Of a stretch of 64,000 bases of DNA, positions 16,636-24,588 are shown in pieces. A program made the position numbers and the translations under genes. Positions within the stretch are counted from its first letter, which is position 1. Every line of letters starts with the position of its first letter. Source of the DNA: Thermanaerothrix sp034436175 (GTDB taxonomy: Bacteria > Chloroflexota > Anaerolineae > Anaerolineales > Anaerolineaceae); NCBI GenBank assembly GCA_964427505.1, contig CAYRUO010000004.1, positions 186,001-250,000 on the forward strand. Direction: 5' to 3'. The notes below the pieces were generated by a model, which worked only from the letters and a program-made list of their open reading frames with translations, made no database searches and had not been told where the DNA came from.

Positions 16636-16636
16636 G

Positions 16637-16663
16637 ACATATGTGAATATAATTCACATATGT
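16637..16663. promoter_or_regulatory. Palindromic operator, probable SorC binding site
   Basis: A perfect inverted repeat with arms ACATATGTGAA and TTCACATATGT around TATAA. It abuts the -35 of the operon promoter on its upstream side. SorC/DeoR-type sites commonly have TGTGAA-like half-sites. The position just upstream of -35 would suit activation as well as repression. Confidence 0.65.
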
Positions 16664-16684
16664 GAAAACATCTTTTGAGCAAAC

Positions 16685-16739
16685 CTTAACCGATTCTTAA
16701 ACCGCCTTTTGAGGTGCTTTAACACGACCTGTATATACT
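16685..16739 (+). promoter_or_regulatory. Pho-box-like direct repeats and promoter of pstS
   Basis: Four direct repeats at about 11-base spacing: CTTAAC (16685), CTTAAA (16696), CTTTTG (16706) and CTTTAA (16717). They are followed by TATACT at 16734-16739 as -10, with no good -35. This is the layout of response-regulator (PhoB/PhoP/RegX3-type) activated promoters, each repeat falling on one helix face. Confidence 0.6.
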
Positions 16740-16781
16740 CAAAAGTGACACTATCTCATCCCAAACGAGAGGAGAAGACCC

Positions 16782-17876
16782 ATGCGTAAGTTGCTCCGTC
16801 TGGCAAGTGTGTTATTTTTAGTGGCCATTCTGGCCAGTGCCTGTGCGCCGGCCACCCCCGCGCCTTCCGAGCCAACGGTGATCGAAATAACCCGGATTGT
16901 TCAAGGTACCCCCCAGGTCATCACAGCAACACCTGCTCCGACGACTCCTGCTGATGTTGAGGGTACTATTCTGGTGGATGGCTCCAGCACGGTAGCGCCG
17001 ATCACCGCTGCCATCGCCGAAGAATTCCAGGCTGAATATCCGAACGTGCGCGTTCCGGTTGGTATCTCAGGCACCGGCGGCGGCTTCAAAAAGTTCTGTA
17101 ACGGCGAAACGGATATTCAAGACGCCTCGCGCCCCATTAAGGAGTCTGAAGCCGAGGTCTGCAAGCAGAACGGCATTGACTATATCGAACTCCCGATAGC
17201 CTTCGACGGCCTCGCCGTCATGGTCAATCCCAAGAACGATTTCGTGGAATGCCTGACCGTTGAAGAACTGAAGAAGATCTGGGAACCTGCCGCCGAAGGC
17301 AAAATCACCAATTGGAGTCAGGTGCGGGTAGGTTTTCCGGATCGCCCATTGAACCTCTACGGCCCCGGCACCGATTCGGGCACCTACGACTACTTTACCG
17401 CAGCCATCGTGGGTGAAGAAGGCGCCAGCCGGGGCGACTTCCTGCCCAGCGAAGACGATAACGTCCTAGTACAAGGCATCGCGGGCGATGAGAACGCCTT
17501 AGGGTTCTTTGGCCTGGCTTACTACGAAGAGAACCAGGACAAACTCAAACTGGTTGCCGTGGATGGCGGGAAGGGCTGTGTCCTGCCCAATATGGATACC
17601 GTTTCGAACGGCACGTATCAGCCTCTCTCACGCCCCCTGTTCATCTACGTCAATCGTGCCCGGGTTGATCAGAAAGATGAAATCAGTGCCTTCATCGCCT
17701 TCTACCTCAAGAACGCGGCCATGATTGTCAAGGAAGTGGGCTACATTCCTTTGACACCCGAACTCTACGAACTGGCCCAAAAACGCTACGACAAGCGCAT
17801 CACGGGTTCGATCTTTGAGGGGCAAGGTTCAACTGTGGGCGTAAGTCTGGCCGAATTGCTGGCAAAAGAGCAGTAG
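16782..17876 (+). CDS. pstS: Phosphate ABC transporter substrate-binding lipoprotein
   Basis: A 364-residue lipoprotein. The signal peptide ends in the lipobox LASA/Cys21, followed by a short Thr/Pro-rich linker. The binding-protein core shows the phosphate-loop motifs VDGSSTVAPITAAIAEEF and GISGTGGGFKKFC, then the GPGTDSGTYDYF loop of the second lobe. It captures phosphate outside the membrane and delivers it to PstCA. The ribosome-binding site GAGAGGAGAAG precedes the ATG. It is the first gene of pstSCA; a strong hairpin separates it from pstC, which should favour higher PstS levels. The Pho-box-like repeats upstream predict induction under phosphate limitation. Confidence 0.96.
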   Translation: MRKLLRLASVLFLVAILASACAPATPAPSEPTVIEITRIVQGTPQVITATPAPTTPADVEGTILVDGSSTVAPITAAIAEEFQAEYPNVRVPVGISGTGGGFKKFCNGETDIQDASRPIKESEAEVCKQNGIDYIELPIAFDGLAVMVNPKNDFVECLTVEELKKIWEPAAEGKITNWSQVRVGFPDRPLNLYGPGTDSGTYDYFTAAIVGEEGASRGDFLPSEDDNVLVQGIAGDENALGFFGLAYYEENQDKLKLVAVDGGKGCVLPNMDTVSNGTYQPLSRPLFIYVNRARVDQKDEISAFIAFYLKNAAMIVKEVGYIPLTPELYELAQKRYDKRITGSIFEGQGSTVGVSLAELLAKEQ

Positions 17877-17914
17877 TCCACGCTGACTCAAACACGGAAT
17901 TCATGTAAAATCTA

Positions 17915-17944
17915 CCTGGGAAGGGATAACCAACCCTTCCCAGG
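17915..17944 (+). other. Intergenic mRNA hairpin between pstS and pstC
   Basis: A perfect 11-base-pair stem (17915-17925 with 17934-17944, loop of eight) with no U-tract after it. Such hairpins protect the 3' end of a processed upstream message or partly attenuate downstream genes, giving more PstS than permease. Confidence 0.65.
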
Positions 17945-17967
17945 CTTGCGTGGGAGAACGCCCCAAC

Positions 17968-18915
17968 ATGGAAACTGTGAAAACTGCGTCCAATGTAACG
18001 ACCTCCACCTCACCCGTTCTTTATGCCCTCAAACGGCGTCCGCGTACCGGTGAACGCTTGATACAAACCAGCCTGCTTATCTGCGCTGCCGTCTCTATCC
18101 TGACGACATTGGGCATCGTTTTTACCTTACTGCGTGAAACGGTGCTTTTCTTTGAGCAGGTTTCGATTGTCGAATTCTTCACCGAAACACGCTGGACGCC
18201 CCTCTTTGCGTCCAAGAAGTTTGGCATCTGGCCGCTGGTCAACGGCACCGTGCTGGTGGCCGCTGGGGCCATGGTGATCGCCCTGCCCTTGGGATTGCTG
18301 GCTGCAATTTATATGAGTGAGTATGCCTCCGAGAACGTGCGGCGTATTCTCAAGCCCGTGCTTGAAATCTTAGCCGGCATTCCCACCGTGGTTTATGGGT
18401 ATTTTGCCCTGCTCTTTGTCACTCCCCTGCTGAAATCCATCTTCCCCCAAACCCAAACCTTCAACGCCGCCAGCGCCAGCATCGTCATGGGGTTTATGAT
18501 TTTGCCCATGGTGGCATCCATCTCCGAGGATGCGCTTTCGGCGGTACCGCGTTCACTACGCGACGCGGCTTATGCCTTAGGCGCCACTAAACTAGAGGTC
18601 TCCACTCAAATTGTCGTGCCCGCCGCCCTCTCGGGGATCAGCGCCGCGTTCATCCTGGCCGTCTCACGTGCCATCGGTGAAACCATGATCGTGGCCATCG
18701 CCGCCGGCCAGCAGCCCAAACTAACCCTCAACCCCTTGGAATCCATTGAGACTATGACGGCGTACATCGTTCAGGTTAGCCTGGGGGATACCCCACAGCA
18801 GAGCATTGCCTATTTGACCATCTTCGCCGTGGGCATGATGCTCTTCCTGATGACCCTGGTCATGAACGTGATCAGTCATTTCCTCACCCGCCGCTTCCGC
18901 GAGGTGTACGAATGA
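17968..18915 (+). CDS. pstC: Phosphate ABC transporter permease PstC
   Basis: A 315-residue inner-membrane permease with six membrane segments. The conserved cytoplasmic loop AAYALGATKLEVSTQIVVPA, which docks on the ATPase, and GIPTVVYGYFALLFVTP identify PstC. SRAIGETMIVAIAAG follows the docking loop. I prefer the ATG at 17968, which has GGGAG at suitable distance, over the GTG at 17950. It ends in an ATGA overlap with pstA. PstC and PstA form the channel for phosphate delivered by PstS. No pstB ATPase gene lies in this cluster. Confidence 0.93.
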   Translation: METVKTASNVTTSTSPVLYALKRRPRTGERLIQTSLLICAAVSILTTLGIVFTLLRETVLFFEQVSIVEFFTETRWTPLFASKKFGIWPLVNGTVLVAAGAMVIALPLGLLAAIYMSEYASENVRRILKPVLEILAGIPTVVYGYFALLFVTPLLKSIFPQTQTFNAASASIVMGFMILPMVASISEDALSAVPRSLRDAAYALGATKLEVSTQIVVPAALSGISAAFILAVSRAIGETMIVAIAAGQQPKLTLNPLESIETMTAYIVQVSLGDTPQQSIAYLTIFAVGMMLFLMTLVMNVISHFLTRRFREVYE

Positions 18916-19796
18916 ACTCAACCGCCTTTCTTTCCGCAGACGAACTTCAACGCCTGCAACGGCGGAAGCAACGCGGGCGCTATTTTGAATGGCTGGCGCT
19001 TCTGGCTGTTCTCATCGGGATTGTGGTCCTGCTCACCCTGTTGATTGATGTTTTCCTGGACGGGCTGCCCTGGCTACGCCCGGAACTCTTCACCAACTTC
19101 CCGTCGCGCTTTCCCGAAAAATCGGGGCTGCGCTCTGCCCTGCAAGGCACCTTGTGGCTGGCCGTGATCACGGCGGTGCTCTCGTTCCCCATCGGCGTAG
19201 CGGCGGCCATCTATCTGGAAGAATATGCACGTGATAACTGGTTCACCCGCTTCATCGAGATCAACATCTCCAACCTGGCAGGGGTACCGTCCATCATTTA
19301 CGGCTTGCTCGGCCTTGGCCTGTTCGTCTATGGATTAAACCTGGGGCGCAGTTTGTTAGCCGGTGCGCTCACCATGACCTTGCTTGTCTTGCCCACGGTG
19401 ATCGTCTCTTCGCGTGAAGCGATTCGCGCGGTGCCGCGCAGTGTGCGCCTGGCGGCTTTTGGATTAGGAGCCACACCCTGGCAGACCGTGCGCGACCACG
19501 TCCTGCCCTATGCCATGCCGGGCATCTTGACCGGCACTATCTTGGCCATGTCCCGCGCTATCGGCGAAACCGCGCCCTTGATCACCATCGGCGCACTGAC
19601 CTACATCCGCTTCGACCTGCGCGGCCCGCTGGATCTCTTCACCGTCCTGCCCATCCAGATCTTCAACTGGATCTCCCTGCCCCAGAAAGAATTTCAGCAG
19701 TTAGCCGCGGCAGGCATCATCGTCCTTCTGGCAGTACTGCTACTGCTCAACACCACAGCGATTATCCTGCGCATCCGCTTGCAGAAGCGGTGGTAA
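18912..19796 (+). CDS. pstA: Phosphate ABC transporter permease PstA
   Basis: A 294-residue permease with about six membrane helices. The family loop AFGLGATPWQTVRDHVLPYA and the following MSRAIGETAPLITIGAL are clear, as is GVPSIIYGLLGLGLFVYG. It pairs with PstC. Translation is coupled by the ATGA overlap. In most pst operons pstB (and often phoU) comes next. Here the following genes are a nucleotidyltransferase and a HEPN protein, so the ATPase must be encoded elsewhere. Confidence 0.94.
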   Translation: MNSTAFLSADELQRLQRRKQRGRYFEWLALLAVLIGIVVLLTLLIDVFLDGLPWLRPELFTNFPSRFPEKSGLRSALQGTLWLAVITAVLSFPIGVAAAIYLEEYARDNWFTRFIEINISNLAGVPSIIYGLLGLGLFVYGLNLGRSLLAGALTMTLLVLPTVIVSSREAIRAVPRSVRLAAFGLGATPWQTVRDHVLPYAMPGILTGTILAMSRAIGETAPLITIGALTYIRFDLRGPLDLFTVLPIQIFNWISLPQKEFQQLAAAGIIVLLAVLLLLNTTAIILRIRLQKRW

Positions 19797-19824
19797 CGCG
19801 CTAAGCCGAGCCACAGCGGCAGGG

Positions 19825-19830
19825 TATAAT
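19825..19830 (+). promoter_or_regulatory. -10 element directly before the mntA start
   Basis: A perfect TATAAT ends seven bases before the GTG at 19838, implying a leaderless transcript. No convincing -35 is present at 16-18 bases upstream. Confidence 0.4.
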
Positions 19831-19837
19831 TATTTTT

Positions 19838-20251
19838 GTGAATGCGTCATCTACCCTGACCCGCTTGTGCGAGGCCTACGATATCCTCATCCTTTACCTT
19901 TTTGGCAGCCAGGCCAAAGCCGCGGTGCACTTTTTGCTGAACGGTGAGCCCATACCACCGACATCCAGTGACTTAGATGTCGGCATTCTACCCGCGCGCC
20001 GCTTATCGGTACGGGAAAAGGTAGCATTTGCGCAAGCCCTAGAAGAATTGTTTCGGGTCAAGCGTGTAGATTTGGTTGTGATCCCGGAAGCAGACCCTTT
20101 CTTGGCGGCAAATATTGTTCGTGGGGAACGCGTCTATGCGCGTGATTCCTATTTAGCAGATGAGTACGATTTATACATTCTGCGTCGTGCTGGTGACCTA
20201 GCCCCTCTAGAACGTGAGCGGATGCAAATCATCCTCACCAAAACACTATGA
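19838..20251 (+). CDS. mntA: MntA-type minimal nucleotidyltransferase antitoxin
   Basis: A 137-residue protein of the minimal nucleotidyltransferase fold. Its active site shows LYLFGSQAKA (GS motif), then SSDLDVGIL with the two catalytic aspartates, and a third acidic residue in RVDLVVI. The loop between GS and DxD is longer than the usual ten residues. In MntA/HepT modules this enzyme AMPylates a Tyr of the partner HEPN ribonuclease and neutralises it. The start is GTG at 19838, directly after a TATAAT. It overlaps the HEPN gene by ATGA, as in known pairs. It interrupts the expected position of pstB. Confidence 0.82.
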   Translation: MNASSTLTRLCEAYDILILYLFGSQAKAAVHFLLNGEPIPPTSSDLDVGILPARRLSVREKVAFAQALEELFRVKRVDLVVIPEADPFLAANIVRGERVYARDSYLADEYDLYILRRAGDLAPLERERMQIILTKTL

Positions 20252-20706
20252 TGCCTCAGAAAATTTCCCGTCGTGTGGTTGCAGACCGTTTGGCTTGGAT
20301 CTCAAACATGTTAACCAATATCCGGGCCTTGCCACTGGCCTCGCGTGAGGAATTCTTCAGCGACCCCCGCAACGTATTTGCCGCTGAGTCTTGTCTCCGA
20401 CGCGCTCTTGAAGCCCTATTTGACTTAGGACGACACATTCTAGCCAAGGGCTTCGCAGTGGGAGTGAGCGAGTACAAAGAAATTGCCCGTGCTTTATACC
20501 AAAATGGTATCATCAACGCCGAAGAGAGCGCTTTGTTAAATATTCTGGCTGGCTATCGCAATCGCCTGGTTCATTTTTATCACGAAGTCAGTCCAGATGA
20601 ACTTTATGAGATTTGCACCCATCAGCTAGGTGATATCTCCCGAATCGCCAATGCCCTTCAAGGATGGATTAATGCCCATCCGGACGACCTCGACGATCAT
20701 CTCTAA
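20248..20706 (+). CDS. hepT: HepT-type HEPN-domain ribonuclease toxin
   Basis: A 152-residue all-helical protein (DUF86/HEPN family). The catalytic motif Rx4HxY is visible in GYRNRLVHFYHEV near residue 110: Arg and His form the RNase site, and the Tyr is the residue AMPylated by MntA in characterised pairs. The preceding helices (CLRRALEALFDLGRHILAK) are typical HepT. It overlaps mntA by ATGA, with the nucleotidyltransferase first. Its likely role is a toxin that cuts RNA when not modified. With every key residue present the module is probably intact. Confidence 0.85.
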   Translation: MMPQKISRRVVADRLAWISNMLTNIRALPLASREEFFSDPRNVFAAESCLRRALEALFDLGRHILAKGFAVGVSEYKEIARALYQNGIINAEESALLNILAGYRNRLVHFYHEVSPDELYEICTHQLGDISRIANALQGWINAHPDDLDDHL

Positions 20707-20722
20707 CGCTTAGATCGCTGGC

Positions 20723-20750
20723 TTGACACCCCCTTTTTTACGGCTAAAAT
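20723..20750 (+). promoter_or_regulatory. Promoter of the nicotinamidase gene
   Basis: A perfect TTGACA (20723-20728) and TAAAAT (20745-20750) are 16 bases apart. Predicted transcription start is near 20757, at the edge of a palindrome. Confidence 0.75.
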
Positions 20751-20752
20751 TG

Positions 20753-20777
20753 AATTAGTGTAAAAAATACACCAATT
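20753..20777. promoter_or_regulatory. Palindromic operator candidate over the transcription start
   Basis: AATTAGTGTA and TACACCAATT flank AAAAA, a near-perfect inverted repeat (one mismatch per arm) centred just after the predicted start site. Position suggests repression of the isochorismatase-family gene. The binding protein is unknown. Confidence 0.55.
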
Positions 20778-20805
20778 CGCCCTAGCTTTGTTAGGAGGTT
20801 GAGTT

Positions 20806-21516
20806 ATGCCCCGTTTAAACCTAGAAGCCCAAAGCGCCCCATTCCTGCGCTATCTGGAGCAGTGGTTAGCGCAACTGCCGGTGGTTAATCTCAAAGATAT
20901 CGCACCAGAGCCTCGTCAAGCGGCGATTGTGTCCGTGGATGTTATCAACGGGTTTTGCATCAGCGGGCCGTTGGCCAGCGAACGCGTTGGGCGCATTGTT
21001 GAACCCATTGCCGCGCTCTTCCAGCGCGCTTGGGATTACGGAATTCGCCATATTTTGCTCACCCAGGACAGCCACGAACCGGACGCTGTGGAGTTTTCAG
21101 CCTGGCCGCCGCACTGCATCCGCGGCACCGCCGAGGCTGAACCGGTGGATGCCTTCAAACGCTTGCCGTTCTTCAACCAAATGCTGATTCTGGAAAAGAA
21201 CTCTATCTCTTCGGGTTTGAATACCGGACTCAACGATTGGCTGGCCCAGCACCCCGAGGTGAGCACGTTCATCGTGGTGGGCGATTGCACCGACCTGTGT
21301 ACCTACCAGTTAGCAATGCACCTGCGCCTGGATGCGAACGCCCGCCAATTACAGCGCCGTGTGATCGTGCCGGTGGACGGCGTGGAAACCTACGACCGCC
21401 CGGTCGAGGTGGCAGAGAAAGAGGGCGGCTTCCCACATCCGGGTGACCTGCTCCACGCTATTTTCCTCTATCACATGGCGCTCAACGGGATTGAGGTCGT
21501 CGAGAAAATCGTGTAA
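20806..21516 (+). CDS. Nicotinamidase/isochorismatase-family hydrolase
   Basis: A 236-residue cytoplasmic hydrolase. The catalytic triad can be read: Asp in IVSVDVINGF, Lys in ILEKNSISSG and Cys in GDCTDLCTYQLAM. Metal ligands fit TQDSHEPDAVEFSAWPPHC. This combination is typical of nicotinamidases (PncA), which turn nicotinamide into nicotinate for NAD salvage, although other isochorismatase-like amidases share the triad. The N-terminus is longer than in PncA. The AGGAGG ribosome-binding site is ideal. It is a single gene behind its own promoter and palindrome, meeting the P450 gene tail to tail six bases later. Confidence 0.82.
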   Translation: MPRLNLEAQSAPFLRYLEQWLAQLPVVNLKDIAPEPRQAAIVSVDVINGFCISGPLASERVGRIVEPIAALFQRAWDYGIRHILLTQDSHEPDAVEFSAWPPHCIRGTAEAEPVDAFKRLPFFNQMLILEKNSISSGLNTGLNDWLAQHPEVSTFIVVGDCTDLCTYQLAMHLRLDANARQLQRRVIVPVDGVETYDRPVEVAEKEGGFPHPGDLLHAIFLYHMALNGIEVVEKIV

Positions 21517-21522
21517 GTCGGC

Positions 21523-22848
21523 CTAGCGCGGGATCAACCGCATTGGCATACCACCTTTGGGGCGCAGGGTCACCAGCGGCTCCGCCCGCACCGGCCCTGC
21601 GCCGGCAAAGGCCAAACGATAACGTTGCAGGATCCGGCTTAAGACCAGTTGTGCTTCAACCAAGGCAAACTGATTGCCGATGCACAGGCGCGGCCCTGCC
21701 CCAAAGGGAATATAGGCAAAGCGCGGGTAGGCGCGCGCCTGACGTTCATCAAAGCGCTCCGGACGGAACGCCTCGGCATCCGCCCAAAACGCCGGATGAC
21801 GATGCAATACATACGGACTGATGATGATCAGAGCCCTGGCCGGAACTGCACAGCCCGAAATCGTATCTGCGGCCAGGGCACGCCGCGTGATCAGCCAGGC
21901 GGGGGGATAAAGGCGCAGGGCTTCGGCAAAGACCTGAGCGGTGTAAGTCAAGTTGGGCAAATCCTCCCGCCCCGGTGGGCGCCCACCCAGAACGGCATCT
22001 ATCTCGGCGATCAAAGCCGCTTCAACTTCGGGATGATACGCCAGCAAATACCACGTCCAGGTTAATGCGGTGGCCACCGTTTCGTGCCCGGCGACGATCA
22101 TGGTCACCAGTTCATCCCGCACCTGTTCCCGAGTCAACTGCCCTGCCTGCTCTGCCCGCACCAGTAAATCGAGCAGCGTTTCTTCACCCTCATCCCGAAC
22201 TTGGTGGGAGGTCAAAATTGCTTCCACGGCTTGGTCCAATTCAAACAAGGCGCGTCTGAACACCCGATTACGCGGGGTTGGCCAGGCAAGCGGCGGCACC
22301 ACCAGGTTCTGAGCGCGATAAATGACATAATCCAACGCCGTCAGCACCGCTCGGACCAATTGCGGGGCTTCGCGGCTCAGGTCAAGCCCAAACAGCGCCA
22401 GACCCACCACCTCTAAGGCAATCTCCAGCATCTCATGGTCTACATCTATAATCTCATTTTGCTTGGCTCGGGATTCCCAGCGAGCCAGCATTCGATCCAC
22501 CACCCCTACCACAACCTCATCCAGATCCATCAGGCGCGAACGAGCAAATGCGGGTTGAAGCAGCCGCCGATGCTGTAACCAGGGCTCGCCATCGGCGGTG
22601 AGCAATCCCTGCCCGGTAATCAATGCCAGCGTGCGATATTGGATGGTATCTTTGGTGTAGTTGCGGTTATTCTCTTGCAGGACATGGCGCACAGCATCGG
22701 GATAGTTTATGAAAAAGGCCTGAGTGACCCCAACGTCAAAATGCACCCAATCACCATAGCGCCGAGCGCATTCCAACAAGAACCCCGGCGTATCGGTGCG
22801 AATACGCGGCAAATGTGGGAGCAACTGATAGCCTTTGAGAGTGACCAC
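21523..22848 (-). CDS. Cytochrome P450
   Basis: A 441-residue soluble-type P450. The I-helix oxygen-binding motif is VAGHETVATALTW, the K-helix ExxR is AEALRLYPPAW, and the heme-binding loop IPFGAGPRLCIGNQFAL carries the thiolate Cys. No membrane anchor is visible at the N-terminus. The start appears to be the GTG at 22848; no in-frame ATG lies upstream. No ferredoxin or reductase is adjacent, so electron donors and substrate are unknown. It is unusual beside so many anaerobe-type genes and stands alone. Confidence 0.93.
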   Translation of the reverse strand: MVTLKGYQLLPHLPRIRTDTPGFLLECARRYGDWVHFDVGVTQAFFINYPDAVRHVLQENNRNYTKDTIQYRTLALITGQGLLTADGEPWLQHRRLLQPAFARSRLMDLDEVVVGVVDRMLARWESRAKQNEIIDVDHEMLEIALEVVGLALFGLDLSREAPQLVRAVLTALDYVIYRAQNLVVPPLAWPTPRNRVFRRALFELDQAVEAILTSHQVRDEGEETLLDLLVRAEQAGQLTREQVRDELVTMIVAGHETVATALTWTWYLLAYHPEVEAALIAEIDAVLGGRPPGREDLPNLTYTAQVFAEALRLYPPAWLITRRALAADTISGCAVPARALIIISPYVLHRHPAFWADAEAFRPERFDERQARAYPRFAYIPFGAGPRLCIGNQFALVEAQLVLSRILQRYRLAFAGAGPVRAEPLVTLRPKGGMPMRLIPR

Positions 22849-22903
22849 GATGGTTCAACCTGCTTGCAAGAGTAGATAATCTGATTTTATCGCCCTTCCC
22901 AAT

Positions 22904-22934
22904 CAAAAAGCGGGTTTGTACAACCCGCTTTTTG
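22904..22934 (-). terminator. Rho-independent terminator after the 22957-23916 lipoprotein gene
   Basis: A perfect 13-base-pair stem (22904-22916 with 22922-22934, loop TGTAC) with A/T-rich ends, so the 3' arm supplies a run of U residues on either strand. Its place 22 bases after the lipoprotein stop favours the minus strand. Confidence 0.75.
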
Positions 22935-22956
22935 AAGATTCAGACTAACGCTTACA

Positions 22957-23916
22957 TTAGGGACGTGGATTCTCCCAGTAGCGGATCTGATCCACTTGAA
23001 TGGTGAGGTTCTCGGTCTCCCGCGCGCCGACAAAGACGCCAAAATAACCTTCGAGGAAGCGATCATCGCGCACTTCGGTCAACAGCACCCCGTTGACATA
23101 CAGGGCATAGCGGTCCCGAATGGCCATCACCCCCAGGCGGTTGACCTGGTTTGGGCCGGCGTTGATAGCATCATTGGCTTTCCAATTCACCAGCGTGATC
23201 ATCTCACCTCGCGTGCCAACCGAGGCATCCCAGCGCCGCAGTGAATACTTGCCATCGCACGTCAGGCCAAACAAGTAACCGCGGTCTGGGGTGCTCAATA
23301 TCGGCACGCGGAAGAACAACCCATAACGATCACTGCCCTTGCACTCACCGGTGCGGAACGTGGCTTCGAGGTAGAAATCGGCCACTTTCGGCCAGGTCAT
23401 ACGCCAACCATCAGTAGTGGTCAGGCCGGTGAGTCGCATCACGCCATCACGGAACTCGACACTGGTATATTGATCTGCCCCGGTCGGCCAATTGCGGTCG
23501 TTGTCCATGTTATCCGTCCAGGTGGCGTTGCCCAATTTGAGTACCGGGTCGGTTGCCGGCGGGGTGAAGGCATAGGTTGGGGTTGGCTGGGTCGTCACGG
23601 TGACGGCAGCCGTGGCAGTGGGCACAACGGTCTCCGGCGGTGGGTAGGCCGGTAGGGTGGCCGTGGGCTCGACCGGCTGGGGCGTCGGCGTTTCAGTAGG
23701 TGGAGCGACCGTTGGCTCTTCGGTCAAAACCACCGTGGGCAGCGGCTGTGTGGGGGTGGGTTCGAGCGGTGGTGACGTTGGAGTGGGCATAGCCGTCAGG
23801 ATTTGAGCCACCTGAGTTGCCATTTCGGCATCCGAAGGGGTAGCCCGCTGGCCCAAAAGGCCACACCCTCCAAGCAGCACGGTCAGGATAAGCAGGCCGA
23901 TGATTCGAGTACGCAT
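22957..23916 (-). CDS. Secreted lipoprotein with LamG/DUF1080-like C-terminal domain
   Basis: A 319-residue protein from the ATG at 23916, with AAGGAG upstream. The signal peptide ends in the lipobox LLGG/Cys18. Residues about 30-110 are a low-complexity Pro/Thr/Glu linker. The C-terminal about 190 residues look like a concanavalin-like beta-sandwich: DGVMRLTGLTTTDGWRMTWP, YGLFFRVP, YALYVNGVLLTEV and GYFGVFVGARETENL. This shape occurs in carbohydrate-binding LamG and DUF1080 domains. It is probably anchored outside the membrane. A sugar- or surface-binding role is inferred from fold alone. Confidence 0.7.
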   Translation of the reverse strand: MRTRIIGLLILTVLLGGCGLLGQRATPSDAEMATQVAQILTAMPTPTSPPLEPTPTQPLPTVVLTEEPTVAPPTETPTPQPVEPTATLPAYPPPETVVPTATAAVTVTTQPTPTYAFTPPATDPVLKLGNATWTDNMDNDRNWPTGADQYTSVEFRDGVMRLTGLTTTDGWRMTWPKVADFYLEATFRTGECKGSDRYGLFFRVPILSTPDRGYLFGLTCDGKYSLRRWDASVGTRGEMITLVNWKANDAINAGPNQVNRLGVMAIRDRYALYVNGVLLTEVRDDRFLEGYFGVFVGARETENLTIQVDQIRYWENPRP

Positions 23917-23985
23917 GATTAACTCCTTCCCCAAAAACAACAGGATGAGTATAAGACGTTCTTCTCCTGTTGCAAGTTCCGCACC

Positions 23986-24471
23986 TTAAGCCTTATAACC
24001 AATACGCCGCAGGAAGCCCTTGCGCCAGGCGATGCCTTCATCATCTTCGATCCCCTTGGGGCTACTGCCATCAATGACCCCAAGGATGCCCCGCCCCTGC
24101 TCCGTCTCGGCTACGATGACCTGCAATGGGTTCGCCGTGGCACAGAAAATACGACACACCTCCGGCACAGCCTGGATGGCCTTAAGGACATTGATCGGAT
24201 AAAAGCCCTCTCCTAAGAAAACGAAGAAGGAATGCCCTGCCCCCACCGCCAGTGCGTTCTTCTGCGCCATGGTGATTAAATCGGGGTCTGTGCCGCTCCA
24301 GCGCACTAAGCAGGCCCCCGACGCCTCACAAAATGCCAACCCAAATTTGATCCCCGGCACGCTGGTCACCAATGCTTCGTGGATGTCCTCAACCGTCTTG
24401 ATGAAATGCGATTGCCCAATAATGACATTTACCGCTTCCGGTTTTTCAATCGGGACGATTTTGAGTTCCAT
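23986..24471 (-). CDS. Adenosine-specific kinase family protein
   Basis: A 161-residue protein of the small adenosine-specific kinase family (formerly DUF355). Recognisable stretches are VNVIIGQSHFIKTVEDIHEA, GIKFGLAFCEASG, GAGHSFFVFLGEGFYPINVL and the C-terminal GVIDGSSPKGIEDDEGIAW, all highly conserved there. The ribosome-binding site AGGAGG is at the right distance. In the archaeal member the structure supports binding of adenosine and phosphate; the physiological role is not settled. It lies alone, divergent from RNase Z. Confidence 0.85.
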   Translation of the reverse strand: MELKIVPIEKPEAVNVIIGQSHFIKTVEDIHEALVTSVPGIKFGLAFCEASGACLVRWSGTDPDLITMAQKNALAVGAGHSFFVFLGEGFYPINVLKAIQAVPEVCRIFCATANPLQVIVAETEQGRGILGVIDGSSPKGIEDDEGIAWRKGFLRRIGYKA

Positions 24472-24588
24472 GGGATGACCTCCTGTGGCTTTCTTTTTCC
24501 AAATGAGGGTATTGCTATGAGATAATTTTACTGCTTCCTGCCAACTTGCATTAAAATAGGGGACACGACTTAACCAGGTGGAACTCCT

